Part shown: positions 35,300 to 45,416 of the stretch, one piece after another
Layout of the letters: every line of letters begins with the position of its first letter
Numbering within the stretch: position 1 is the stretch's first letter
NCBI GenBank assembly: GCA_947683425.1
Contig: CANTUQ010000031.1
Coordinates: 4,537,001 to 4,601,000, forward strand
Direction of reading: 5' to 3'
Source of the DNA: Excoecaria cochinchinensis
Lineage: Eukaryota > Streptophyta > Magnoliopsida > Malpighiales > Euphorbiaceae
Length of the DNA: 64,000 bases
Translations under genes and position numbers: made by a program
Notes under the pieces: model-generated
Seen by the model: only the letters and a program-made list of their open reading frames with translations
Database searches by the model: none
What the model was told of the DNA's origin: nothing

Positions 35300-36151
35300 T
35301 TGAGATGTTTGGATGAGAAAGATGCTAAGAAGGTAATGGAAGAAATGCACACCGGTGTATGCGGAGCCCATATAAACGGGCTGACATTGGCAAAAAAGAT
35401 TATGAGACAAGGGTTTTTCTGGCTTAACATGGATAACGATTGCTCGAAGTATGTAAAACAGTGTCAGTTATGCCAACAGTATGCAGATTTAAGTCACTTG
35501 CCCATTTCAGAATTGCATAATTTGATGTCGCCTTGGCCGTTCGCAGCTTGGGGGATTGACATTATTGGAGAGATACGCCCCACGGCCTCCAATGGGCATA
35601 AATACATCATTGTCGCCATCGACTACTTTACCAAGTGGGTAGAAGTCGAGTCCTTCAAGAAAGTTGATGCTTGGGATATGGCAAAATTCATCGAGAAAAA
35701 TTTGATATGTAGGTATGGCCTTCCACACCATGTGGTATCTGATAACGGGGTCCAGTTCATGGCTGAAATGAAGAAGTTACTCCAGAAATATGGTATTGAG
35801 CACCACAAATCTTCTCCGTATCATCCTCAAGCCAACGGGGCAGTCAAAGCCGCCAACAAGAATGTCAAGAGGATCCTGGCTAAGATGGTCCAGAATTATA
35901 AAGATTGGACGGAAAAGTTGCCTTTTGCATTCTGGGGATACAGAACGACCATCAGAACTTCGACAGGAGCCACTCCATATTCCTTGGTCTACGGGATGGA
36001 GGCAGTATTGCCAATCGAGGTCGAACTCAAGTCACTGAGGGTGATAATGGAAGCAGAGATTCCGGAAGCTGAATGGGCACAGCAGCGGCTGCAACACTTG
36101 AACATGTTGGATGATAACAGGCTGAAAGCCTACTATCACAACCAGATCTAA
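35300..36151 (+). CDS. pol: pol part 3: integrase, catalytic Glu replaced by Lys
   Basis: This frame of 283 codons is in register with part 2 across one stop. It carries the HHCC zinc finger (MHTGVCGAH, CQLCQQ), the first aspartate in GIDIIGE and the second in VVSDNGVQF. The third catalytic position of the D-D-35-E triad lies in NGAVKAANK. Here the codon AAA at 35846-35848 encodes Lys where integrases have Glu, a G-to-A change expected to abolish activity. Stops follow at 36149-36151 and near 36278 (at a Trp position). The C-terminal GPF-type segment follows to 36321, where a solo LTR interrupts it. Confidence 0.9.
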   Translation: MRCLDEKDAKKVMEEMHTGVCGAHINGLTLAKKIMRQGFFWLNMDNDCSKYVKQCQLCQQYADLSHLPISELHNLMSPWPFAAWGIDIIGEIRPTASNGHKYIIVAIDYFTKWVEVESFKKVDAWDMAKFIEKNLICRYGLPHHVVSDNGVQFMAEMKKLLQKYGIEHHKSSPYHPQANGAVKAANKNVKRILAKMVQNYKDWTEKLPFAFWGYRTTIRTSTGATPYSLVYGMEAVLPIEVELKSLRVIMEAEIPEAEWAQQRLQHLNMLDDNRLKAYYHNQI

Positions 36152-36321
36152 CAAAAGAGGCTCGCCAGGTCCTTTGGAAAGAAAGTCAAGAAGCACCCAT
36201 TGAAAGAGGGAGACTTGGTATTCAAACAGATGAGACCAGGTGCGCCGGACATAAGGGGGAAGTTCAGACCCACATAGGAAGGTCCATTCATCCTCAAGAG
36301 GTTTCTATCAAAGAGTGCAGC
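36152..36321 (+). pseudogene. pol: Integrase C-terminal segment before the solo LTR
   Basis: In-frame continuation of integrase after the stop at 36149-36151, with KKVKKHPLKEGDLVFKQMRP, a stop at a Trp position and then EGPFILKRF, the usual C-terminal DNA-binding segment. It ends at the insertion point of the solo LTR (target GCAGC 36317-36321) and resumes at 38669. Confidence 0.8.
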
Positions 36322-37461
36322 TGTAGACACCGGGTCCCGAGTCCGGCATAAAATGAAAACGGTGATTTTTGATCCTTGATTATTCCCTCCAAAAAAATAA
36401 AAAAATAAAAAAATTAATAATATAAAAAATATATATATAAATATGTGTGTGTAAAATTAAGTAATTAATTAGTTGATGTTGTCAGTTAATTAAGTGGTTA
36501 ATATTATTGTGTTAATTAAAATGCATGTAAAATTAAAGTGTAATGTTTAATTAATTAGATAAGTTACATATATAATATATATATAGATTAATTATATTAA
36601 TATATAATGTTTAATTATTGTAATGTTTAATTAATTAAATATATTAATGTGTAATGTTTAATTAATAATTAATATGTAATGTTTAAATTAGTATGTATGT
36701 GTGTTATTAGAATTAAATTAATTAAAATTAAGAAAAGGAGAAAAGGAGGGAATTAAGTAGGAAATGACCATTGTACCCTTAACCCTAATTTGAGGGTGTA
36801 TAAAGAGAAGGAGATGAAGGAAATTAAAGGGGGCTCGGCAGATCAAAGAAAGAGGACCAAGAAAAAGAAAAGAGAAGAGAGAAAGAAAAGAAAAAGAAAA
36901 GAAAAAAGAAAGAAAGGGTGAGCAAGAACAGAGCCGGCCAACCAAAGAAAAAAGAAATAGAAAGGAAAGAAGAGTGAGAGCAAGAAGGTGAGAATAGAAA
37001 GTGAGAACAAGGAACAAAGGAAAGCAAATAGAAAAGAGAGAGTGAAAGAGTGAGTAAGGGAAATAAGAAAAGAAGAAGAGAGGAGCAGGGACCAGCAAAC
37101 AGAGGAAACGCCGGAGGCGGAGAAGAGAAAAGAGGAGAAAGAAGAGGGGGCAGCGCCGGTCACCTGCGGCGGAGAGGGACGCCACGCGCGGCGGCGCTAG
37201 CACCCTGGCGCCAGGACGCATCCGGCGGTGGCCGCTGGCCACCGCCACCCGCTGCCGTGGAGGAGATCGGCGAGAGTGGAGAGAACGCCGCCAACGGCAT
37301 TTCCGATCAACTGGCGATTCCTTCCGGCGCGTGGCTAACTCCGGCGAGCTCGGCGTGAGGCGATCTATCTGCCGGTGGTGGAGGTGACGGCCACCCTTGC
37401 TCCGGCGAGCCTCCGGCGTCCTAAATCCGGTAAGCCCCTATTTTCCTTATATTTTATAATA

Positions 37462-37502
<41 letters not shown>

Positions 37503-37552
37503 TTATTTAATTTCTGTTTTTATTATTATTATTATTATATTTATTCAATTTA

Positions 37553-37592
<40 letters not shown>

Positions 37593-38663
37593 TAATTTCT
37601 GTTTTTATTATTATTATTATAATATTATTATTATATTTATTCATTATTCTGATTTATCATTATTATTTATTATTGCCATTATTTATATTTATTTAGTATT
37701 ATTATTATTATTATTATTATTGATATTATTATTATTATTATTGTCTAATTTGTGTTAATTTTATGTTGATGTTATTATTTAATTGATTTGTGATTATTAT
37801 TATTATTACTATTATTATTATTATTATCATTATTGATTATTGTTATTATTATTGTTATTTATTTATGCAATTATTTATGTATTCATTTATTTATTTATTT
37901 AGAAATACGTAATTACTATTCTATTATATTTTATTTATTTGTGGTTTGTAATAATAAATGATTTTTCGACCGTGTTTAAAAGAACCACCACACAAATGTT
38001 TTCTACTAAATAGAATGTTTGCTAAATAAAACTTGGACCAATGTCCTATTTTTACCCAATAAAATTATCACATGAAAATGGTTTTCCATAATAAACACAT
38101 GCGGGGACCAAAGTCCTCAAAATAAATGAATAACCCGTTTTATGCATGTATAGTACATTTATAAATGGGAGTTGTATTCCGCTCCTAGTATTATTGTAAA
38201 TTTATTTTACGCTTTAATGCTATTTTATTTTATGCTCTTGAATGAATAAATTGGGTTTTAACCAAACTTGCATTGTGTGGAGAGAGAGTGAACTAATAAA
38301 TTCAAAACTCAATTGTAAACTTAATCAAGTTACGAATAAATGAGAAGTCCCGAACCCTGCTCTGGTCTTTGGGCTCAAGAGGCTAGAGGTTATCCTCCAA
38401 GACACCTCTTGTGTCACGAGATTTAGACGTTAATCCTAGGCCTCATGGCCCAATATGGATAAAATGCGCAAGTCTTAGGCTCTCCGAGGCGAGAGAAAAC
38501 TTTCCCAATGTTCTATTGGGTGGCGACTCCATGAAACCTCTTTGTTGCCCAACATAGACGCACTTGCGATTTATCGCAAGCTGTTGACGGACCCACAATT
38601 GCCCCGATCGCCCACGTGCGGGCGGTCCGAAAGGGCGGCCGCGGGGACCCGGCGCGCGTCACA
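36322..38663 (+). mobile_element. Solo LTR, plus strand, inside integrase of element C
   Basis: A 2,342-bp LTR from TGTAGACACCGGG to GCGCGTCACA with perfect flanking GCAGC (36317-36321 and 38664-38668). Structure: a TATA box TATAAAGA at 36799-36806, a purine-rich stretch (36720-37140), a GC-rich block (37140-37430) ending in a strong donor CCG|GTAAGC (GT at 37430-37431), then AT-rich DNA with TA and TTA microsatellites. A hairpin CCCAATGTTCTATTGGG (38504-38520) directly precedes the PBS-like 11-mer (38521-38531). It belongs to the same LTR group as element D. Confidence 0.93.
37455..37840. repeat. TA and TTA microsatellites in the solo LTR
   Basis: (TA)n at about 37460-37494, then (TTA/ATT)n runs at 37518-37600, 37697-37745 and 37797-37835, following the donor-like site. 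Confidence 0.9.
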
Positions 38664-38668
38664 GCAGC

Positions 38669-38744
38669 GATCTTGTCAGATAGCGATGGCAATGAGTTTA
38701 AAGAACCGATCAACGTCGATAGACTCAAGAGGTTTCATGGCTAA
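38669..38744 (+). pseudogene. pol: Last part of integrase after the solo LTR
   Basis: Once the solo LTR and one copy of GCAGC are discounted, the integrase frame continues here as AILSDSDGNEF and PINVDRLKRFHG, then TAA at 38742-38744. This matches the usual C-terminal end of Tat integrases, confirming that the LTR split a gene that once read through and that pol ends here. Confidence 0.8.
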
Positions 38745-39283
38745 AGACAATAAAATCAAAAGAAGAGAATAAAAGCCCTGCAGGTCAAAAACCGAAAAAA
38801 GGCAACCTTGCTAAAATTGGGCGCCTCGTCAAGGTGAAAACCGAAAAAAGGCATCCTGGTCAAAAATTAGAGGCTCAAGTGAAAATGTCCAATCAAGAAA
38901 ACCCAAGAGGGCTGATTGGTAATAGGAGTCGATACTATCAAAATTTGGTTCCACGAATGAATGAAGTTTTGCATAATTGAATTAGTACCAAAAATGATCA
39001 TTTATGTTGAAATCGTACTGAAATGTACATGATTTTGTGGAGTAAAATAAGACTTGATTTATTCATTTACATCGTTGTCTAGTTCTGCTTTAAAAAGAAA
39101 CATGTTGCTCAAAATGCATGTAAAGCTAAACTATGCCCTACCACTACTCTCGCCGGCAAAATGCCTGAGTCGTCATGTTCTGATATCAGATGTCGGGCTG
39201 AGTAACCACCTCTTGTACACACCAGTGGAAGTAACAGAATGATTCCCGAATGGGGGTATGACAGTCTTTAATGGAAGTTAGCT
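38745..39283 (+). other. Region between pol and antisense gene
   Basis: No gene. Two copies of a motif with ACCGAAAAAAGGC occur at 38790-38803 and 38839-38853, the second starting GGTGAAAACC. The sequence resembles element A around 14250-14600. The rest is AT-rich and unremarkable. Confidence 0.5.
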
Positions 39284-40451
39284 CTAAAGCTCATAATAGC
39301 GAGAGGCAAAAGCTGCAGAAAAGACTCCGCCTTGAAAGGATAAAGGGAGCCTCAGTGCATCCTGAGTCATCCCGAGTTGACGAGCACAGCGGGCCGTAAT
39401 GTAGAAAGTGGCCTCACGAAGCCCGCATAAGGGAATGCATCCTGAGGATCCATCAATAACCGCACTGGATAAAAGAAGCCAAATGTGCATGAAGCTAATA
39501 TCCTCATCGGATATTTCACTGAATCGGGTAATGCCTTCGTCAGGGGTTCCAAATGAGTACAGCCATTGTCGTGGAAGGAAATGCTTCGCAAAATACTGAC
39601 TAATGACCCTAGGAGGTTGCTCTGACAGCAGCTTCAACTTCTCTTGCAACCATATCTGAAAGGGGAAACAAGGAAAAGTAAAAGCCAAAGAAAATAAGAT
39701 AAAAGGCAAAGAAAAAGCCGCTGAAATGAATTAGGTTCACTTCAGGCAAAAGTAAGGCATAGGGTTGTGTGAAAATCCGAAAAGGACGCACTTCCTGCTA
39801 AGAAAAGCTAGTGTGAAAATCCACAAGGGACGCACTACCTTTTAACACAATGACTTACTTGGAGTAATAAGGGGCTCCCAGAGAAAGTAGTAGAAGACCC
39901 AGCATGGACAAAATCAAGACCTATGATGGTCTCAGCAGTGGAAAAGGGGTCAGCCCGCGGTGAAAATCATTTAGGATCCCGAACAGAAGAGAGTCTCCAA
40001 TCAACTCCTCTGAGGTCACAATTAGATATTTCATCAGGCAGAAAAGAAAAGTGACACTTACGCGGTATGGAGGAGCATCGGAGAACTCTTCCAATACCTC
40101 AATCAGGGGTGCTAAGGCAAAGGTAGGGCCTTGAGGAACTAGACGGGCTGCGTCAGAAGGGGCAATGCTTAAAGTCGATGCTACATCTCGAGTTTGAACC
40201 AAACCACAGCGAGGATCACAAGATAAAGCACTAGGAGGATACCGAGTCCCGACGATAGCAGCAAGTTCCTCAGGCAGGGGGCACATTTCTTGATAGGTAA
40301 ATCTGAAAACATGAAAGCGAGGGTCCCAGAAGTGGGTCGCAGCTAAAAGAAGGTTGTAATCTATTTTGACTCTTTTTAAGAATTTCAGCCTAGAGAGGGG
40401 GGCAAGAGTGCTATTTTCCCAAGTTTGAGCATCGTCTAAGATACGGTACAT
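39284..40451 (-). pseudogene. Antisense gene: plant-mobile-domain/DUF7745-like protein, spliced
   Basis: This gene lies opposite to pol. Exon 1 starts at ATG 40451 (MYRILDDAQTWENS) and exon 2 ends at the stop at 39284-39286. Exon 1 contains LLLAATHFWDPRFHVFRF and EMCPLPEELAAIVG, the pattern W-D-P...F-x-F...E-M-x-P-x-x-E-E-L seen in plant mobile domain (PF10536) and DUF7745 proteins. An intron with donor CAA|GTAAGT and acceptor CCTTTCAG|ATA (39656-39858, 203 bp) joins GSPLLLQ to IWLQEKL in phase 0. Between about 39920 and 39960 the frame shifts by one base and the first frame meets TAG at 39921-39923, so this copy is broken. Antisense ORFs in this position are known in some Tat elements such as Grande. 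Function is unknown; family assignment is by motif only. Confidence 0.75.
39656..39858 (-). other. Intron of the antisense gene
   Basis: On the minus strand GTAAGT starts at 39858 and TTTCAG ends at 39656, with a T-rich tract before the acceptor. Flanking codons join in frame. Inside are two roughly 29-bp direct repeats (39767-39795 and 39811-39839), each with GTGAAAATCC and GGACGCACT on the plus strand. This block, not the exons, is conserved in elements A, B and E. Confidence 0.7.
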
Positions 40452-40601
40452 TTTGTGAAGAAAAGGAGAATTCAGTTTTTTAGGGGCTAAAATCAAAGTC
40501 ACTAAAGGAAAATAAAGAAGAAAAAGGGAAAAAACTGGATAAAGGAACCTGTTGAAAAGATGAAATGAGAGAAAAGGCACGGAATCAAAGAAAATGGTGA
40601 A

Positions 40602-40609
40602 CTTTATAG
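40602..40609 (-). promoter_or_regulatory. TATA box of antisense gene
   Basis: CTATAAAG on the minus strand lies about 150 bp upstream of the ATG at 40451, giving a predicted 5' UTR of roughly 120 nt. Confidence 0.45.
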
Positions 40610-40823
40610 CATTGCTTAACCGACGGCCTTCCCGTGTCTCATATTAGACGACAAGCCCGTCTGTAATTGTCCACCTAGAAGATCTGTGCATCATCATCAT
40701 ATCACGAACATCGAAAGAAAATTAATTAGGCAATTAATGAGGGTTAAAAGCGGGATCTGGAAAGATAGACGCCATTCCTGTCACTCGCTCCTTAAGATGG
40801 ATAGCTCGTCAGTAAGTAAAATC
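40610..40823. promoter_or_regulatory. Shared upstream region of two divergent genes
   Basis: About 215 bp separate the TATA box of the antisense gene from that of the sense gene. The region has a CGTC-rich stretch (40620-40675, including GACGGCC and GACGACA) and no reading frame of note. It resembles a bidirectional promoter, which I infer from arrangement only. Confidence 0.45.
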
Positions 40824-40830
40824 TATATAA
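40824..40830 (+). promoter_or_regulatory. TATA box of sense gene
   Basis: CTATATAAGAG on the plus strand, followed by a pyrimidine-rich stretch of about 100 bp. It is far from any LTR and points toward the sense gene at 41759. Confidence 0.5.
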
Positions 40831-41048
40831 GAGTGAGCGCCGACGGAATGGCAGTCTCTTTTTTCCTCTTCCCTTTTCGTTTTCCTACGCAAACTGATGC
40901 CTCTTCTTTGTTTTTTGCCCTTCTTTTCTTCAATTTTAGTCCATTTTTGACACTGATTGCACCATAGTATTCCTTGCGTGGTCAGGAACATTAGGAAGTA
41001 TAATTTTTTATATTCTCGTAAGGTTTCATTTTTTCCTGCAATTTTCAG

Positions 41049-41757
41049 GTCAGTAAGCAATTTTCTTTATTTTGTTTTTATTTATTCATTATTTCATGTA
41101 AGTAAAATGTAATTTCTCTTCTACTCTATTTTATTTTATCTTATGCATAAATAGGCTAACTTAACCTGTTTTCGTATGGTTTATTTTTATTAGTTGAATT
41201 TGAAATGACCTTGCTTAGTTAATTTTTTATTTTGCTTTAAATGCATGTATAAATTAACACATAAGTAATATGTTTTAAGTAAGGTAATGTGCTGTTATGA
41301 GAACAATTAATGACAAATGCATAGAACACGATATCTTTCTGAACATTGTTGTTTAGTTAGATGCACCGACATGGTCCTAGGAATACATGCACATTGGAAC
41401 CAGTACTAAGAGTTAGAAAATAAAGCAAATGTGAATATGTTGCACTGTTGCTTGGGGCCTGAGGCCTGTCCCTTGTACTTTTCTATTTTTTATGCAGGAG
41501 GTCGGGCACATCCTTGTCGGGATAATGCCCAATTTTTTATGTGAATATGTTGCACTATTGCTTGGGGCCTGAGGCCTGTCCCTTGTACTTTTCTATTTTC
41601 TTACGCAGGAGGTCGAGCATATCCTTGCCGAGATGATACCCAATTTTTTTTTATTTTTAGGCGCATCCTTGCCGGAATGCAGCCCAAATTTTTATTTCCT
41701 AAATTAGGTCCGTTTGCGGCTATGAAGCTAAACTAATTATTTGCTTTTTTTTTTCAG
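41049..41757 (+). other. Probable 5'-UTR intron of sense gene
   Basis: Donor CAG|GTCAGT at 41046-41054 (a second GTAAGC option starts 4 bp later) and a strong acceptor, a run of T then CAG, ending at 41757. The next bases are GATG, so the ATG lies immediately in exon 2. The interior is T-rich and contains a 110-bp tandem duplication. Confidence 0.55.
41430..41697 (+). repeat. 110-bp tandem duplication in the UTR intron
   Basis: Copy 1 (41430-41539) and copy 2 (41540-41650) share GTGAATATGTTGCACT, GGGGCCTGAGGCCTGTCCC and CAGGAGGTCG; a partial third copy (GCGCATCCTTGCCGG) lies at 41661-41697. Each full copy contains the palindrome-like GGGGCCTGAGGCC. Confidence 0.9.
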
Positions 41758-41758
41758 G

Positions 41759-42840
41759 ATGCCACCACGATGAAATATTCCACATGATCAGCCTGAGCCT
41801 CATGCCTCGGCTTGGATGAGTACCGAGGCTAGACAGAGGTACGGGACACTGGCTCAAGTGCAGTTTCGAGACAGTTGCTTCATTTCCAGGCCATTCCTTG
41901 AGGCCCTAGGGATGGTGGACGAGATCGATACCCTGATAGCGAGGGCAGGATGGACCGAGTTTCTGATGCCGGCTTTCCAGACCCATCCGGAGATGGTTCG
42001 ACAGTTCCTCGCTACACTACAGTATGGGGGGGTTTAGAGATCTGACACAGAGGAGGGAGTCGTACAGTTTTGGATCGAGGGCCACCATTACAGTATTACC
42101 CATCAGCGATTTTCACAGGCTATGGGGCTTCGATTTGGGTAGAATGTTATAGCGCCCCATAGAGCAATCAGACGCCATCACTGGGCGGTCATTGCCTTGC
42201 TGGGAGTGCCGTATCACCATGATACGGCGAAGAGCATGGTGCTCTTGTCACAGTCTCTTCGCTATGTTCATAGGGTTCTATCCAGCTCCTATCTGGGACG
42301 AGCTGGTAACCCAGGGTCTCTCAACGCCGCAGAGATTTGGAGTTTATGGGCCATGGTTGCAGGCCAGCAGCTCAACATTAGCCATGAGATTTTGGTTAAC
42401 TTGGCGAGAGTGTCTAGGGGAACAGCCCCTGTGGTGGATGTTGGTGGGATGATTACTAGGCTACTTTTGAGCTTGGGCGTTCATCCTGATATCTTTGGGC
42501 GTGCTCTAGATGAGAGCATTTACGTAGATGCTCCAGCAGCCATCACGATGGGTATGGTAGTACCGATACAGGGTCAGGCCGAGGCATACAGACTTCGCAC
42601 TATTCACGAGACCATGCTTGCATTTGGCCTTCCCTCGCTAGAGCCAGTAGAGGAGCAGCCTCAGGATCAACCTCAGATGGATGAGCAGCCTCCCAAGCAC
42701 CCACAGCCCCAGGAGGACCAGCATCCCCAGCACCCAGACTATCAGGAGGGTCAGCCTCCGCAGCAGCAGCCCGATGGGGAGCATACTCGTACACCTTCCG
42801 ACATGGGGATTGAGTTCACCATGGACGATTTATTTGGTAC
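41759..42840 (+). pseudogene. Sense gene part 1: ATHILA-ORF1-like domain
   Basis: Begins ATG CCA CCA at 41759, directly after the acceptor. The frame then runs 1,082 nt to the insertion of element D, with stops at 41771-41773, 42035-42037 and 42140-42142 that otherwise do not disturb it. Residues about 20-90 contain FRDSCFISRPFLEALGMVDE and AGWTEFLMP. After the stops comes HHWAVIALLGVPYH, then AAEIWSLWAMVAGQ and VGGMITRLLLSLGVHPD, a layout like the Athila ORF1 or putative plant transposon protein families. Then comes a Gln/Pro-rich linker (about 300-350). It lies downstream of pol, not upstream as ORF1 does in pea Ogre. The role is unknown. The family call is by pattern, not search. Confidence 0.6.
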
Positions 42841-43856
42841 TGTAGACACTGGGTCCCGAGTCAGGTTTAACATTAACTAAATAAAAAAAATGGCAATGGC
42901 AATCTTGGGTCCTCGATATTTCCCCCGAAAAAAAATATATATATGTGTGTGTAAAATTAAAAATTAATTAGTTAATTTATTAGTTAATATTAATTAGTCG
43001 ATTAATTAGTTAATATTATTGGGTAATTAAAATGTATGTAAAATTAAATATCAATTAGTTAATTTACTAGTTAGTATAGTAGAATAATTAAATTAAATAG
43101 GAGTGTTTAATTAGTTAAATGTGCAATAATTTAAGTAAATTAATTAAATTAAAAAGTAAAAAAAGTAGAGGGAATTATTAGGGGTTAGGTGACCTAAACT
43201 AACCTAGTTGGTGAAATAAAAAGAAAAGGATGAAGGCAAAATAGAGGAGGCTCTCTCGGCAGACCAAGAAAAGAAAGAGAAAGAAAATAAAGAAGAAGAA
43301 AATAGAAAGAAAAAGAGGAAAAAAAGGTAAGAACGGAGGGAGAGCTCGGCTGGGCAAAAGAAAAAGGAAATCAAAAGAAGAAATAAGAAGAGAAAGAGAA
43401 GACACAGAGCAAGAACAAAAAAGACAAAAAATCAAAGGGAAATAAAAGGGAAATAGAAAGAAGAGGAGAGAAGGGAGGAGCAGCCACGGGAACCGAAGAC
43501 GCCGGAGAGAAGAGAAAAAGAAGAAAAGAGAGAGGAAGGAGGCGAGGCCTCCACCGGCCAGCCACGGCGCCGAACCGCAGCACGCGCCCCGCCGGAGTGA
43601 AGAGGAGACCCGGAAGAAGCTGGTGGTAGTCGCCGATCTGCCTCAGTCGCCGGCGTGAGGGAGATCGAGAGGAAAGAAGCCGTGTGCTTTCGAGGCATTC
43701 TCCGGCCAAATGGCGCCGTCTTCAGGCGCGTGGCCGACGGCAGCGTGATCCCGACACTCCGATCTATCCTCCGGTGTCGATGGTGTCACCAACGGCCGCT
43801 CCGGCGAGGAAAAACCAATAAGGGCTATTTTTTTATTTTATTAATATTAATATTAA

Positions 43857-43891
<35 letters not shown>

Positions 43892-43975
43892 TTATTTATT
43901 ATTATTTATTATTCTGTATATTATTATTATTATTATTATTAATTTTATATATTTACTATTAGTATTATTGAGTTA

Positions 43976-44030
<55 letters not shown>

Positions 44031-45397
44031 GTGTTTATTATTATTATTTGAGTTATTTATTATTAATGTTATTGATATTTTTTTGTTATTGATATTATTT
44101 AATTTATGTTTATTTTGCATTATTTGTTATTATTATGCTGATTGTTATTATTATTGGGTTTATTATTATTATTGTGTATATATTTAGTCATAATTATTTA
44201 TTATTGTGTTTTGTTATTATCGTGTTAATATCATTATTACTATTATTTTGGTTGTGTTAATATTGTGGCTATGATTATTATATTTGTCATTATTGTTATA
44301 TTAGTATTATTGTTAGTATTATTATTATTTTATTGCTATTATTATGATTAATATTAATATTTGATTTATTATTATTATTGCTATTATTGTTGAATGTTAA
44401 TATTATATTATTATCATTATTATTATTATTTATGGTTATTATTAGTATTTATTTTAGTGTTATTATTATTATTATTATAATTATTGTTTTTATTACTATT
44501 ATTATATTATATTATTATAGTGTGAATGAATGTTGTTTTCACTATTATTATTTGGTATCACTATTACTGCTCTATTTTTTCTTTTTATTATCCGCGTTAT
44601 AGAAAATCACGTTTTTAGATAATAATTTGTGATTTTTATAAATAAATTGGACCAATGTCTTATTTTAGTTAATAAAAATCATGCTTCCAAACGGAGAACT
44701 AGTTTTCATAAAATGGGATCACTCATCCCAGTTTTTTTCAATCAATGTCCTAAAAATAGTTCTCCAATTTTTAATTAATAAAAAAGGAACCAATGTTCTT
44801 AAAATTTAATGAATAACCCGATTTATGTATGTTGTATTCTAAATTTGTTTATGTGTTTATTCATTTATTTATTTTTATTTATTTCTTTATTTGGGGGATT
44901 GTTCTGTCCCGTTTTTATTCATTTATTATTTATTGGGGGATTGTTCTGTCCCATTTGTTATTTAATTTATTTTTATTTTTATTTTTATTTTTAAGCTATT
45001 TATTTATTTACCGCTTTATTTATCGCTTTTTAATGTGAATGAATGCGCTTTAATTTATTACATTACCACTTGAGATGAGAGATAGAATTTGGATTTCTTA
45101 ACAACTCATTTATAAAATTTAAGTAATTAATAAGAGTGAAGTTCCGAACACCTTCTCTGGTTTAGACCGACAGAGGTTAGAGACCTTTCCCAGTTTCTTG
45201 TAAATTGGGTGGCGACTCCAAAATATCTCAAAGGTGCCTAAAGGTATTATGAGTCTAGATTCTCCTTTCCAATGTTCAATTGAAAAGGAGGCATCCAAGA
45301 TGACTCATGATGCCCAAGATCATAAAGATGCGAACCGATCCCTCAAGCCCCAAAAGGCGGGCTCAATGAGGGCCTTGCTGGTTCAGCGCTCGTCACA
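42841..45397 (+). repeat. 5' LTR of element D
   Basis: TGTAGACACTGGG to CTCGTCACA. Layout: AT-rich U3, purine-rich stretch (43190-43480), GC-rich block (43480-43815), then long TTA microsatellites (43850-43892, 43979-44030 and onward to about 44560). The donor-like site present in the 3' LTR is changed here from GT to AT (near 43816). PBS-like 11-mer at 45212-45222. Confidence 0.93.
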
Positions 45398-45398
45398 G

Positions 45399-45416
45399 TG
45401 GCGACTCCACTGGGGA
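45399..45416 (+). other. Primer-binding site for tRNA-Arg, element D
   Basis: TGGCGACTCCACTGGGGA, one base after the LTR end. Confidence 0.87.

Noticed and set aside
36718..37358. Reading frames on both strands in the GC/purine-rich part of the solo LTR (176, 106 and 102 codons)
   Set aside because: Low-complexity Ser/Leu/Phe or Arg/Gly/Glu translations of a purine-rich, then GC-rich leader; comparable frames arise in D's LTRs from the same type of sequence.
39965..40065. A second, 52-nt intron in the antisense gene (GTAAGT...CTCAG)
   Set aside because: Shorter than plant introns usually are, the sequence is open without it, and joining the ends gives an immediate stop.
40451..40580. N-terminal extension of the antisense protein with a hydrophobic stretch starting at 40580
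   Set aside because: The first codon would be GTG and the region lies next to the predicted transcription start; ATG 40451 is the better start.
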